A stretch of DNA of 64,000 bases from Ferrovibrio sp036381655 (GCF_036381655.1 NZ_DASVCJ010000076.1:124001-188000), one strand, 5' to 3'; counted from the first letter of the stretch, positions 25,613 to 34,444 are shown. Notes: generated from the sequence alone by a model not told the origin. Numbers and translations are program-made.

Positions 25613-26815
25613 ATGACCGAGGCTTTCATCTGCGATGCCATCCGTACACCTGTCGGCCGTTACGGCGGTGCGCTGTCGGCCGTGCGCGCCGACGATCTTG
25701 CCGCCATCCCGATCAAGGCGCTGATGCAGCGGAACCCTGCCGTCGACTGGAATGCGGTCGATGACGTCATCTATGGCTGTGCGAACCAGGCCGGCGAAGA
25801 CAACCGCAATGTTGCCCGCATGGCGCTATTGCTGGCTGGCTTGCCGGACAAGGTTCCCGGCGCGACGGTCAACCGCCTCTGCGGCTCGGGCCTGGAAGCA
25901 GCCAGTGCCGGGGCCCGCGCGATCAAGACCGGTGAAGCCGACCTCGTCATTGCCGGCGGCGTTGAAAGCATGAGCCGTGCGCCATTCGTGATGGCGAAAG
26001 CCGAAGCGGCCTTTTCGCGCACCGCCGAGATCTACGACACGACGATCGGCTGGCGTTTCGTCAATAAACTGCTGAAGCAGAAATACGGCGTAGATTCGAT
26101 GCCGGAAACGGCGGAAAACGTGGCCGAGCAATTCCGCATCAGCCGTGCCGATCAGGACGCGTTCGCCCTTCGCAGCCAGCAGAGGGCTTTGAATGCGATC
26201 AAACTGGGGCTGTTCGAAGCCGAGATCACGCCGGTCACCATTCCCAGCCGCAAGGGCGACCCGGTTGTCGTCGATCGCGACGAGCACCCGCGTGAAACCT
26301 CGATCGAAGCCTTGTCGCGCCTGCCGACCCCGTTCCGTCAGGGCGGCACAGTCACGGCCGGCAACGCGTCGGGGGTGAATGACGGTGCTGCGGCGCTGAT
26401 ATTGGCTTCGGAGGCGGCGGCCAAGAAACATGGCCTGACTTTGCGGGGGCGGATCATCGCGACCGCGACGGCCGGTGTGCCGCCGCGGATCATGGGCATC
26501 GGTCCCGTGCCGGCGACCGGAAAGGTGCTGGCAAAAGCCGGGATGACGATCCGCGACATCGACGTCATCGAGTTGAACGAGGCTTTCGCGGCGCAATCCC
26601 TTGCCTGCTTGCGCGAACTTAAAATCCCGGATGACGCAACTTACGTGAATCCGAATGGCGGGGCGATCGCCCTGGGCCACCCGCTCGGCATGAGTGGTGC
26701 CCGTCTTTTGACCACGGCGCTCAATCAGCTCGAACGTACCGGCGGCCGCTATGGCCTTTGCACCATGTGCATCGGTGTCGGCCAGGGTATCGCCATGATC
26801 ATCGAGCGGATTTAA
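25613..26815 (+). CDS. pcaF: 3-oxoadipyl-CoA thiolase, PcaF-type
   Basis: The 400-residue thiolase resembles PcaF/PaaJ, which split 3-oxoadipyl-CoA into succinyl-CoA and acetyl-CoA in aromatic catabolism. The nucleophile is Cys90 (NRLCGSGLEAASAG), with His356 (GGAIALGHPLGMSGARL) and Cys386 (CTMCIGVGQG) as the other catalytic residues. The N-terminal ICDAIRTPVGRYGGAL and the YGCANQAGEDNRNVARMALLLAGLP block are particularly PcaF-like. A general acetyl-CoA acetyltransferase role is the alternative. No other beta-ketoadipate gene is nearby. An AGGGAG ribosome site precedes the start; the 47-base gap to the dehydratase leaves co-transcription open. Confidence 0.86.
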   Translation: MTEAFICDAIRTPVGRYGGALSAVRADDLAAIPIKALMQRNPAVDWNAVDDVIYGCANQAGEDNRNVARMALLLAGLPDKVPGATVNRLCGSGLEAASAGARAIKTGEADLVIAGGVESMSRAPFVMAKAEAAFSRTAEIYDTTIGWRFVNKLLKQKYGVDSMPETAENVAEQFRISRADQDAFALRSQQRALNAIKLGLFEAEITPVTIPSRKGDPVVVDRDEHPRETSIEALSRLPTPFRQGGTVTAGNASGVNDGAAALILASEAAAKKHGLTLRGRIIATATAGVPPRIMGIGPVPATGKVLAKAGMTIRDIDVIELNEAFAAQSLACLRELKIPDDATYVNPNGGAIALGHPLGMSGARLLTTALNQLERTGGRYGLCTMCIGVGQGIAMIIERI

Positions 26816-26819
26816 AGAT

Positions 26820-28751
26820 CTAAGTCTTGTATCCGATGCGGAAGCCGCCCCAGTGGCGGCCCCGTACGGTGATCGGCGCCGACATGTCTTTCATCAGGAT
26901 GAAGACGCCGCCGCCCATGTCGCGGCGATAACATTGCAGCAGGTATGGCTTGGTGTTGCGGCCGCAGGCCAGCCCCACGGTGTCGTTGAACATCCGGCGA
27001 TTGCGGGAATTGGCCGCGTTCCAGACCGGATCGTCGCCCTGCGGCTGACAGTATTTCAGATTATGGGTCGGCAGATATCCGTTGCGGTCCACCGCGGCGC
27101 AGAAGGCAATGGCCGAGTTCGATTTCAGCAGCGGCTCCTGAATATCCGGCAGGACCTTGTCGGTAAAGCTGACGAAGCGGGTCATGAATTGCTGCGGATT
27201 GCTGCCTTTGACCGGAACATAATTTTCATCGAAGAGATCGTCCAAGCTCAGTTCGCCTCGATCTAAAGCAGATTCGAACAGAGTACTGATTTGAGCCGCC
27301 GCCTTCTGTGCGGCGACGAGACACGGATGATCGGCGGTTGTCGTTACGAAGGCTATCTGCGTTGCCAGATTGGCAACCTGCTGATCGATATCCTGGATCG
27401 CTGCTCCGGTGCGTTGGACCATCGACAGATAGCCACGTGTAGCTGCATTCATATCGATGATGGCGTGGCTGACGCCGTCAACCCGCCCCGACTGATCGGT
27501 GCTGGCCTGCTCGATCTCATGGAGCTGCTGTCCCATGGTGTCGATGGCATCGACGATCTGGCTCAGCACGGTCCCGGTTTCGCGGACCAGTGCAACGCCG
27601 GATTTAACCTTGTCGTTCGACTGTTTGATGATGCTGCCGATATCCTTGGATGCGTTCGCGGAGCGTTGCGCCAACGCGCGAACCTCCTGGGCCACCACGG
27701 CAAAACCCTTGCCGGCTTCACCGGCGCGGGCTGCCTCGACGGACGCGTTCAGGGCCAGAAGGTTGGTCTGGAAGGCGATTTCGTTGATCAGCGACGTGAT
27801 CTCCGAGATGCGCTGCGACATCTCCGCCATCTCGTTCATGGCCTCGATCGACCGGCTCACTACCTGCACGCCATTCTCGGCGGCGGCCCTGGCTTGTTCT
27901 GCCTGCTGGTTTGCCCGTTTCGCGGTCGCCTCGTTGGCGCGGGCAGCGTCGCTCAGGCTCGCCGCATCGGCCGCCGTGTGATCCAGGCGATCCGATTGCG
28001 CCGCCGCACTTTCGGCCAGCCCCTGGGCTTCCTTGGTCAACTGGACCGTGGCGCCGGAAATCGTGTTGGCCGCCTGAACGATGGTTCCGATCACATCTCC
28101 CAACCGTTCGATGGCTTGTCCGGCTGCCTCGCGGATGACGGCAAAGTCTCCGCGATAGTCGTTTGACAATCCGCTCGACAAATCACCATCGGCCATGCGG
28201 GCGAATAAAGTCTTCAGATCGCCGACCACGCCATCCAGTGTCGCCGCCATCTGATTGAAACGCTCGACGAGCTTGCGGTCTCCCTTGGCATTTTTCTCGT
28301 CCAGCCGTTGATGCAGAACACCGTCGCTGATCGCTCCATACAGCCTGATCATGTCGTCAAGCGCTTTGCTATCGGCCTGGCGCACCTCCTGCAGCTCTCG
28401 CTCCAGCTCGGCAATACGCTGCTGCAGTGCGGCGCTCTTGTCGTGTTCGGCCTTCCACTGTCCTTTCAGTCTCGCCAGCGCATCGCGGGCGGGTCCTGCG
28501 ACGGCCACGGTTTCGAGATCAAGGAAAGGCCAGTTCTGGAGCAGCTTGATGATGCCCGTGCCGGAATGGGCCAGGGAGACAATGAGCAGGCTGTCGGCTG
28601 CCAGCAGCACCAGTGCGGCGATGGAAATCCAATGAGCAGGAAGGTCAGTCGGCTGTTGTGCGGTCCAAATCCACCCGAACGCCGCTATGGCCAAAAGGAT
28701 GACCGCCAGCCCGACACGCAAACCGACAGAAACATTGCTCAAGGCCCGCAT
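26820..28751 (-). CDS. methyl-accepting chemotaxis protein with C-terminal cytoplasmic sensor-like domain
   Basis: The 643-residue receptor has two N-terminal membrane helices (about 12-30 and 41-60) with almost no periplasmic loop. A coiled coil and a HAMP-like region follow (about 150-240). The signalling hairpin has the conserved tip EIAFQTNLLALNASVEAARAGEAGKGFAVVAQEVRALAQRS. After it comes a further domain (about 500-643) with WNAANSRNRRMF, GLACGRNTKPYLLQCYRRDMGGG and VRGRHWGGFRIGY. Its cysteines are 551, 568, 596 and 607. A sensor placed after the signalling module, with no periplasmic domain, suggests detection of an internal or redox-linked cue. It converges with pcaF. Confidence 0.92.
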   Translation of the reverse strand: MRALSNVSVGLRVGLAVILLAIAAFGWIWTAQQPTDLPAHWISIAALVLLAADSLLIVSLAHSGTGIIKLLQNWPFLDLETVAVAGPARDALARLKGQWKAEHDKSAALQQRIAELERELQEVRQADSKALDDMIRLYGAISDGVLHQRLDEKNAKGDRKLVERFNQMAATLDGVVGDLKTLFARMADGDLSSGLSNDYRGDFAVIREAAGQAIERLGDVIGTIVQAANTISGATVQLTKEAQGLAESAAAQSDRLDHTAADAASLSDAARANEATAKRANQQAEQARAAAENGVQVVSRSIEAMNEMAEMSQRISEITSLINEIAFQTNLLALNASVEAARAGEAGKGFAVVAQEVRALAQRSANASKDIGSIIKQSNDKVKSGVALVRETGTVLSQIVDAIDTMGQQLHEIEQASTDQSGRVDGVSHAIIDMNAATRGYLSMVQRTGAAIQDIDQQVANLATQIAFVTTTADHPCLVAAQKAAAQISTLFESALDRGELSLDDLFDENYVPVKGSNPQQFMTRFVSFTDKVLPDIQEPLLKSNSAIAFCAAVDRNGYLPTHNLKYCQPQGDDPVWNAANSRNRRMFNDTVGLACGRNTKPYLLQCYRRDMGGGVFILMKDMSAPITVRGRHWGGFRIGYKT

Positions 28752-28770
28752 AACCCCTCCCCGTGGGGTT
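28752..28770 (-). promoter_or_regulatory. hairpin at the chemoreceptor ribosome-binding site
   Basis: AACCCC (28752-28757) and GGGGTT (28765-28770) form a six-base inverted repeat with a seven-base loop directly before the minus-strand start codon. The ACGGGGAGG Shine-Dalgarno-like stretch lies in the loop and one arm, so pairing could restrict initiation. Confidence 0.4.
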
Positions 28771-28806
28771 TCCCCCTGATTATTCTTATCGTTTTCGGCA
28801 TCAACA

Positions 28807-28828
28807 CGAATAGAAAACTTTCTATTCG
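28807..28828. promoter_or_regulatory. perfect 10-bp inverted repeat upstream of the chemoreceptor
   Basis: CGAATAGAAA (28807-28816) and TTTCTATTCG (28819-28828) are exact reverse complements with a two-base AC spacer, about 60-80 bases before the chemoreceptor start, in the 271-base gap 28752-29022. The AT-rich symmetric form suits a dimeric-repressor operator. The rest of the gap shows no gene. Confidence 0.5.
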
Positions 28829-29022
28829 ATTGCGCCGTGTTTTGACTAGTCTAGCGTAAAATCCCCCCGCAGGCGGTAACGTGCGCAGCAGCGGCCCCAC
28901 AATAATGCTGTTCGACTTTAGTCGGAGGATATTGCCTGCTAGGTATTTACTCCCAATGCGAGGAATTCAGCTGACGGAATTTCGCCAACCCTTCCGTAAC
29001 CATTTCCGCGGAATTTGAGGAA

Positions 29023-29226
29023 ATGACATCGGATGCAGACATCTGGCGGACGGCACGCGATCTGATCGCCGAGCAAGGCCCGCGTCGGGCAGAAGCTTAT
29101 GCGAATAAGCAAGTCAACGAGATGGCTTCGAGCGGCAATTTCGCCGGCAATCTGGTCTGGCGCCGCATCCACCGTGCCATCAAGGGGTTGAACGGCACCA
29201 ATAAAGCCACTGGTTCCCGGCGCTAG
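29023..29226 (+). CDS. small conserved-type protein (DUF6961-like)
   Basis: This 67-residue protein starts MTSDADIWRTARDLIAEQG and continues with a helical pattern ending LVWRRIHRAIKGL. The arrangement (acidic start, IWR-A--LI, alternating Ala, then G-N-W-RI--AI--L) resembles a family of small alphaproteobacterial proteins of unknown function that I associate with DUF6961; this is from memory and unconfirmed. Two possible ribosome sites (GGAA at ten bases, GAGG at two) precede the start. Its stop shares the tetranucleotide CTAG with the convergent pentapeptide-repeat gene. Confidence 0.6.
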   Translation: MTSDADIWRTARDLIAEQGPRRAEAYANKQVNEMASSGNFAGNLVWRRIHRAIKGLNGTNKATGSRR

Positions 29227-30200
29227 CCTGAAGGCAGGCCGCGCGCCCCTTCGACCTGGGCACCGCGTAGATCGATGCCGGTCAGATTGGCATACATCAA
29301 ATTCGCTTCCCGCAGATCCGAGCAGATCAACTTGGCGCCATGCAGATTGGCGTTTGAAAAATTGACTTTCCGCAAGTCGGCGCCGTTGAGATTGGCCTGG
29401 GCCAAATGCGCGCGCGACAAATACCAGCCGGACATGTTGGCGCGCCGGCCGACCTGGCCGTCAGAATCGATCCAGGCTTGATGATCGCGTAAGACCTGCT
29501 CGATAACCTCCGGTGTCACTTCCTGCGGGACCTTCGCTTCCGTGCCCTGCAATTGCTTCATAATTTCGGCGGGAAAGTCCGCCAGGCGGAAATTGGCATC
29601 CCTCAGTTTGGCATTTTTGAACTGTACGTTGCTGATCGTGGAATAAGAAAAATCCGCCCCCTCAAGATCGGCATTGTCGAGTATAGCGCCGTCCAGGATC
29701 GCTCCGACAAACGAAGCGCCGATCAGTTTGGCCTGGCTAAGGTTGGTGTTGTGCAGCGTGGTGTCGCTTAGGGATACCACACCGCCCTTGCCATGCGGCG
29801 GCACTGGCGCCTCGGTCATCGGGCGCATGTCTGCATTCTCGAACCGTGTGCCCTTCAGGATCGCGCGGGACAGATCGGCGCCACGCAAATTGGCCCAGAT
29901 GAAGCGGGCATTGGTCAGGTCGGCGCCGGAGAAATCGCAGCCGGTCAGAACCGCCTGGCTGAAATCGGAATTCCGTAAATCGGCACAATAGAACCGGCAA
30001 CTGCGAAAGATTGCCCGCTGCAGGTTCATCCCGACCAGCTTGATCCCGGTCAGGTCGGCGCCAACCAGCGTGAGTTGCTTGCCACGATTGAGCTTGCCCA
30101 GGCGTCCGGACAGGAATTCGCCATGCGACTTGATCTGATCGTAGAGATCGTCAGGCCAGGATGAATGCTGAGCGTCGGTTGTCATTGTCTCTTCATCCAC
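29223..30200 (-). CDS. pentapeptide repeat-containing protein
   Basis: The 325-residue protein consists mainly of A(D/N)LXX repeats that fold as a right-handed quadrilateral beta-helix. One block covers residues about 45-125 (ADLTGIKLVGMNL, CADLRNSDF, GADLTNARF, ANLRGADL), a second about 150-205, and a third about 255-320. An inter-repeat segment (VLRDHQAWIDSDGQVGRRANMSG) is typical of cytoplasmic members with a W--S-G-G-RA linker. Some family members mimic DNA and inhibit gyrase, but most have no known role. Starts at 30200 or 30185 are both plausible; the latter has a nearer AAGAG. Confidence 0.9.
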   Translation of the reverse strand: MDEETMTTDAQHSSWPDDLYDQIKSHGEFLSGRLGKLNRGKQLTLVGADLTGIKLVGMNLQRAIFRSCRFYCADLRNSDFSQAVLTGCDFSGADLTNARFIWANLRGADLSRAILKGTRFENADMRPMTEAPVPPHGKGGVVSLSDTTLHNTNLSQAKLIGASFVGAILDGAILDNADLEGADFSYSTISNVQFKNAKLRDANFRLADFPAEIMKQLQGTEAKVPQEVTPEVIEQVLRDHQAWIDSDGQVGRRANMSGWYLSRAHLAQANLNGADLRKVNFSNANLHGAKLICSDLREANLMYANLTGIDLRGAQVEGARGLPSG

Positions 30201-30257
30201 TTAAGCCCAAATGGCAGAGTTGGATGTTGAGACTATCAACCCGCCTTCAACAATTCA

Positions 30258-30791
30258 TTAACGGACGGCGCCGAGCTGCTGGCGATATGTCGCGGCCAAC
30301 CTTGAATAATGGCTAGATGTTTGGCGGTTTCGCTCGATTTCTTCGCCATCCAGGCGGCGCATCAGCCTGGCGGGACGGCCGCCCCAGAGCTCGCCCCGGC
30401 CGATCCGTTTCCCGGGCGTCAGCAATGAGCCGGCTGCCAGCATGCCGTCACTCTCGATCACGCAGCCATCCATGACAGTCGCCTGCATGCCGACGAAGCT
30501 GTGATCCTCCAGCACGCAGCCGTGGATCAGGGCAAGATGCCCTACCGTGACGTTCGAGCCGATGGTCGTGGAAAAGCGCGCCCGGGTGACGTGGACGACG
30601 CTGCCATCCTGGATATTCGTTTCACTACCGATGCGAATGTCCCGCACATCGCCGCGCAGGATGCAGCCGAACCAGATCGAACTGGCGGCGCCGATCTCGA
30701 CATCGCCGATGACGGTGGCATTCGGGGCAATAAAGGCGTCCGGCGCAATGACGGGCTGCTTGTCCCCGAAAGGCAGAACGAGCGCCGGCAT
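30258..30791 (-). CDS. gamma carbonic anhydrase family protein
   Basis: The 177-residue left-handed beta-helix protein has the three likely zinc-binding histidines in SVVHVTRA and GHLALIHGC. The hexapeptide pattern (IGDVEIGAASSIWFGCILRGDVRDIRIGSETNIQDGSV) and the C-terminal WGGRPARLMRRL are typical of the YrdA/CaiE/PaaY group. Members of this group may be carbonic anhydrases, thioesterases or inactive. Its ATG overlaps the argC stop by one base (TAATG), so translation is probably coupled. Confidence 0.91.
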   Translation of the reverse strand: MPALVLPFGDKQPVIAPDAFIAPNATVIGDVEIGAASSIWFGCILRGDVRDIRIGSETNIQDGSVVHVTRARFSTTIGSNVTVGHLALIHGCVLEDHSFVGMQATVMDGCVIESDGMLAAGSLLTPGKRIGRGELWGGRPARLMRRLDGEEIERNRQTSSHYSRLAATYRQQLGAVR

Positions 30792-31840
30792 TACGGGAAC
30801 AGCGCGATCTGATCGAGCCCGGTCGTTTCCGGTAAGCCGAACATGACGTTAAAATTCTGCACTGCCTGCCCGCTAGCCCCCTTCATCAGATTGTCGATAA
30901 CGGAAAACAGCATCGCCCGTCCTTTGACCCGGTCGGCAAAAACCCCGATATGGCAGGCATTGGTGCCGCGGACATGGCGGGTCTGCGGCGAAACGCCCTG
31001 AGGGACAATCTGTACGAACGGTTCGACGGCGTAGCGCTGCAGCAGCGCGGCGCGAAGATCGTCGGCCGTCGCTCCATTCTGCAGCCGGACATAGATGCTG
31101 GACAGCATGCCGCGGTTCATCGGCATCAGATGCGGCGTGAAGTTGACCACGATCGGCCGGCCGGCTGCCGCCGAAAGCTCCTGCTCGATTTCCGGGCCAT
31201 GCCGGTGCGAAGCAACCGCATAGGCATGCGTGCCCTCTGCCGCCTCGCAATACAGCGAACTCTCCTTCAGGCCCCGGCCGGCGCCGGATACGCCCGACTT
31301 GGCATCGATGACAATGTCATCCGCATCGATAAGGCCCGCCGCGATCAGCGGCACCAGCGGCAATTGGGCCGAGGTCGGATAGCAGCCGGGATTGGCCACC
31401 AGCCGGGCATTGGCGATCTCCGAACGCCGGATTTCGGTTAGTCCATAGACCGCCTCGTCCTGCAGTTTCGGCGCCAGGTGCTCGTGGCCATACCATTTGG
31501 CATATTCGGCGGTGTCCCGCAGCCGGAAGTCGGCCGACAGGTCGATCACCTTCAAATGCGGCGGCAGGCCGGCGATGACTTCCTGGGTCGTGCCATGCGG
31601 CAAGGCGCAAAAGGCAGCATCGACCTGCGACCAATCAACTTCCTTGATGGTAACCAGCTTGGGCAGGCCGAGGCCGATGAATTGCGGGAAAACGGTTTCG
31701 ATACCCTCCCCAGCCTTCCTGTCGGCGGTCAGGGCGACGATGCGGACGCGCGGATGACGCAGCAGGATGCGGAGCAGCTCCGCGCCCGTGTAACCGCTGG
31801 CACCCAAAATCGCGACCTTGATGGCATCGGCCTTGGCCAT
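30791..31840 (-). CDS. argC: N-acetyl-gamma-glutamyl-phosphate reductase
   Basis: ArgC reduces N-acetylglutamyl phosphate to the semialdehyde in arginine synthesis. An NADP-binding ILGASGYTGAELLRILL opens the protein, the catalytic cysteine is in VANPGCYPTSAQLPLVPLI, and SGVSGAGRGLKESSLYCE and HRHGPEIEQEL follow. The ATG at 31840 (349 aa) has AGGAGG six bases upstream; the frame stays open to 31897. It is followed by the overlapping gamma-carbonic anhydrase gene. Confidence 0.95.
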   Translation of the reverse strand: MAKADAIKVAILGASGYTGAELLRILLRHPRVRIVALTADRKAGEGIETVFPQFIGLGLPKLVTIKEVDWSQVDAAFCALPHGTTQEVIAGLPPHLKVIDLSADFRLRDTAEYAKWYGHEHLAPKLQDEAVYGLTEIRRSEIANARLVANPGCYPTSAQLPLVPLIAAGLIDADDIVIDAKSGVSGAGRGLKESSLYCEAAEGTHAYAVASHRHGPEIEQELSAAAGRPIVVNFTPHLMPMNRGMLSSIYVRLQNGATADDLRAALLQRYAVEPFVQIVPQGVSPQTRHVRGTNACHIGVFADRVKGRAMLFSVIDNLMKGASGQAVQNFNVMFGLPETTGLDQIALFP

Positions 31841-31913
31841 ACCGTCCTCCTGAGAATAAACGCTGGATCGGTATAGCGCGCTGGCCGCAGCGGTCAAATG
31901 CTAAAATGTCACC

Positions 31914-34268
31914 CTAGATACGGAATTGTCCCACTAATTCCGCAAGTTCCTGTGCCTGTCGCGCCATCGCCTGCGACGAGGCTGTCGTCTGTTCGACAAG
32001 CGCACCATTCCGCTGGGTCATTTCATCCATATTGGCTACCGCCGTGTTGACCTCTTCCAGCCCGACCGCCTGCTCCCGGCTGGCCGAGGTGATCTCGCCG
32101 ATGATGTCGGCCACTTTCTTCACCGCCGTGACGATCTCGGCGAGGCTTCCACCGGTCAGATTGACCAGCCGGGCGCCCTCACGGACTTCGTTCGTGCTGG
32201 CTTGGATCAGCGTCTTGATTTCCTTGGACGCGTCGGCCGAACGCTGGGCCAGGGCCCGCACTTCCTGCGCGACCACGGCAAAGCCCTTCCCGGCTTCGCC
32301 GGCCCGGGCCGCTTCGACCGAGGCGTTCAACGCCAGCAGGTTCGTCTGGAACGCGATCTCGTCGATCAGGCCGACGATATCCGAGATTTTCCGCGCGCTG
32401 TCCTCGATACGGGTGACCGCGGAAACGGCATCCTGAACCACCTGTCCGCCCTTTTCGGCGGTATCCCGAGCGGCCATCGCAAGCTGATTGGCCGCTTCGG
32501 CGTTATCGGCATTCTGCTTCACGGTGGCGGTGATCTGATGCATGGAAGCGGCGGTTTCCTCGAGGCTGGCGGCCTGTTGCTCGGTGCGGCTTGCCAGATC
32601 GTTGCTGCCGGTCGAAATTTCCGCGGCGGCGTCGCGGACCGTGGCCGCGGCCCCGGCCACCCGCCCAACCGTCTCGGCCAACTGCTGTGCCGCCTGGTTG
32701 GCGTCGCGTTTCAGGCTGTCGAAGAGGCCCGAATACTCGGCTTCGATCCGATGAGTGAAATCTCCGCGGGCCATGGCCGCCAGCGCGCCGCCGAAGTTGG
32801 CGAACACGTCCTCCAGCGTGGCCAGCAGGCCATTCATCCGCTCTCCCAGGCGCCGCATCGTCCCGTCCAGTTGCTGGATTTCGATCCGGGCGGACAAATC
32901 GCCCTCGGCGGCAGCCCCGACCACTTCGCCGACGGCGCGGTCCAGCAGATTTTCCTGCTCCCGCCGCTGTTCCTCCGCTGCGAGACGGTTGCGCTCCACC
33001 TGCTGCTGCAGTTCTTCATTCTGCAGGCCGTTTTCCTTGAACACCTGCACGGCGCGGGCCATGTCGCCGATCTCGTCGCCACGGGACCGGTCGGGGACTT
33101 CCGTGCCCCACTCGCGATTGGACAGCTTGTTCATCACGGCGGTCAGCAGGACAAGTGGATCCACCACCCGGCGGCCGATATAGAGCCACCCGAGCGCCAC
33201 AGCGGCCAGCAGGCTGGCCGCTGCTACGATGGCAAGGATGAGCTTGCCGCTGGCGCTGGTCTTGCGTGCTTCGCTGGCGGCATCCATGACGCCTTGATTG
33301 GCGGATCCGACCGTCTGATCGGTCAGGGCGCCAAGCTCCTGCGCTGCCTGACGGCTTACGCCGAGCGCCCGCCGTGTCTGGGCGGTCGCCGACAATTCCT
33401 GCTCGCGCAGGCTGATCACGCCAATTCCCGGACTGCCAAAATCCAGGATGGCGACGGTCGCATCATGGAGCTGCTCGTTGGGTTTTATCTTTTCGATATA
33501 CGCCAACGTGCGTTCGACTTTCTCCGCCGATTCTTCGTAAAGACCGCTCATCTTCTGGAGTTCATCCATATTGGCGGCCTGGGCGCCGACCGCTAAAAGG
33601 CCGACCGTATTATTGACCTCCGAGATAAGGCTGCTGATGCCCTGCAGCATCAACAGCTCGGTATTGGCCAGTTTACTGAGTGACTGTTCGATCTTGATGA
33701 GGTCGCCGGACGAGGTGACCGATGTCATGCCCGAGGTCAGGTCGAAGACGGCATCCTCGACCATGGGGCCGGCCAGCTTCAGGAAAGCCTCGTGGGCTGC
33801 AGCAAGCTTTGCCGTCTCATCGGTGCGGAACTGGGTCGTACGGATCCGGGCATCCACCAGCTGCCGCAATTGCCCGATCCTGGCGAGCAGTGCCTTGGTC
33901 TGCTTTTGGATGGCTTCCGCGCGCTCGCCCGCCGCCGAGATGCTGATCAGGTTCAGCACCGCGTTAATTTTTTCCTCTTTCTCTTTGATTTTATTGGCAA
34001 CCGACTGAAGCTCATTAATGTTCTCGGCGGCGACCAGATCAGGGGCTGAGCCGGCGATATCGGCAACCTGTGCCGCCAGGTTGAGGCTGGCGATGACGCT
34101 GGTGACCCCCTCGTCGGTCACCACAGCCATGGCCTTGTCCAGCCTTGTCAGGGCAAACCATCCGGCTGCAGCGGACACCAGCGCAAAGCTGGCGATAGCC
34201 CCGACTGCCAAATACAGCCGCTGTTTGATACCGGCACGCAAGGTAAGCGTCGGCCACCTGACTCTCAT
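31914..34268 (-). CDS. methyl-accepting chemotaxis protein, transmembrane
   Basis: The 784-residue receptor has a classical layout: membrane helix 1 (about 16-36), a roughly 300-residue helical periplasmic domain, membrane helix 2 (about 341-365), HAMP (about 366-420), a second HAMP-like stretch (about 450-540), then the signalling hairpin with EIAFQTNLLALNASVEAARAGEAGKGFAVVAQEVRALAQRS. The periplasmic part has no cysteine and looks like a long helical bundle; its ligand is not evident. No C-terminal NWETF-type tether is present (ends ELVGQFRI). A GGGGG ribosome site lies upstream. It is divergent from trpG. Confidence 0.94.
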   Translation of the reverse strand: MRVRWPTLTLRAGIKQRLYLAVGAIASFALVSAAAGWFALTRLDKAMAVVTDEGVTSVIASLNLAAQVADIAGSAPDLVAAENINELQSVANKIKEKEEKINAVLNLISISAAGERAEAIQKQTKALLARIGQLRQLVDARIRTTQFRTDETAKLAAAHEAFLKLAGPMVEDAVFDLTSGMTSVTSSGDLIKIEQSLSKLANTELLMLQGISSLISEVNNTVGLLAVGAQAANMDELQKMSGLYEESAEKVERTLAYIEKIKPNEQLHDATVAILDFGSPGIGVISLREQELSATAQTRRALGVSRQAAQELGALTDQTVGSANQGVMDAASEARKTSASGKLILAIVAAASLLAAVALGWLYIGRRVVDPLVLLTAVMNKLSNREWGTEVPDRSRGDEIGDMARAVQVFKENGLQNEELQQQVERNRLAAEEQRREQENLLDRAVGEVVGAAAEGDLSARIEIQQLDGTMRRLGERMNGLLATLEDVFANFGGALAAMARGDFTHRIEAEYSGLFDSLKRDANQAAQQLAETVGRVAGAAATVRDAAAEISTGSNDLASRTEQQAASLEETAASMHQITATVKQNADNAEAANQLAMAARDTAEKGGQVVQDAVSAVTRIEDSARKISDIVGLIDEIAFQTNLLALNASVEAARAGEAGKGFAVVAQEVRALAQRSADASKEIKTLIQASTNEVREGARLVNLTGGSLAEIVTAVKKVADIIGEITSASREQAVGLEEVNTAVANMDEMTQRNGALVEQTTASSQAMARQAQELAELVGQFRI

Positions 34269-34444
34269 AACGAATCCCCCAACATCTATCCTTGGTTGAG
34301 ATTGTTCTTTGTTTTTCGAAATATCGCAATACTATGAATTTGCGGAAGAATTAGCCGTCGGGCCATTATCGTTCTGAGGGTTGTGCCGGCGCCTGTCCGA
34401 GAGGGATGAGGGTGTGCTAGGCTGCGGCCGCAAGGTAGGCTGAA

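Noticed and set aside
29223..30200. Pentapeptide-repeat protein as a gyrase-protecting (Qnr-like) resistance factor
   Set aside because: The repeats are broken by linkers and there is no Qnr-like continuous helix or dimer end. Most such proteins are unrelated to quinolone resistance.
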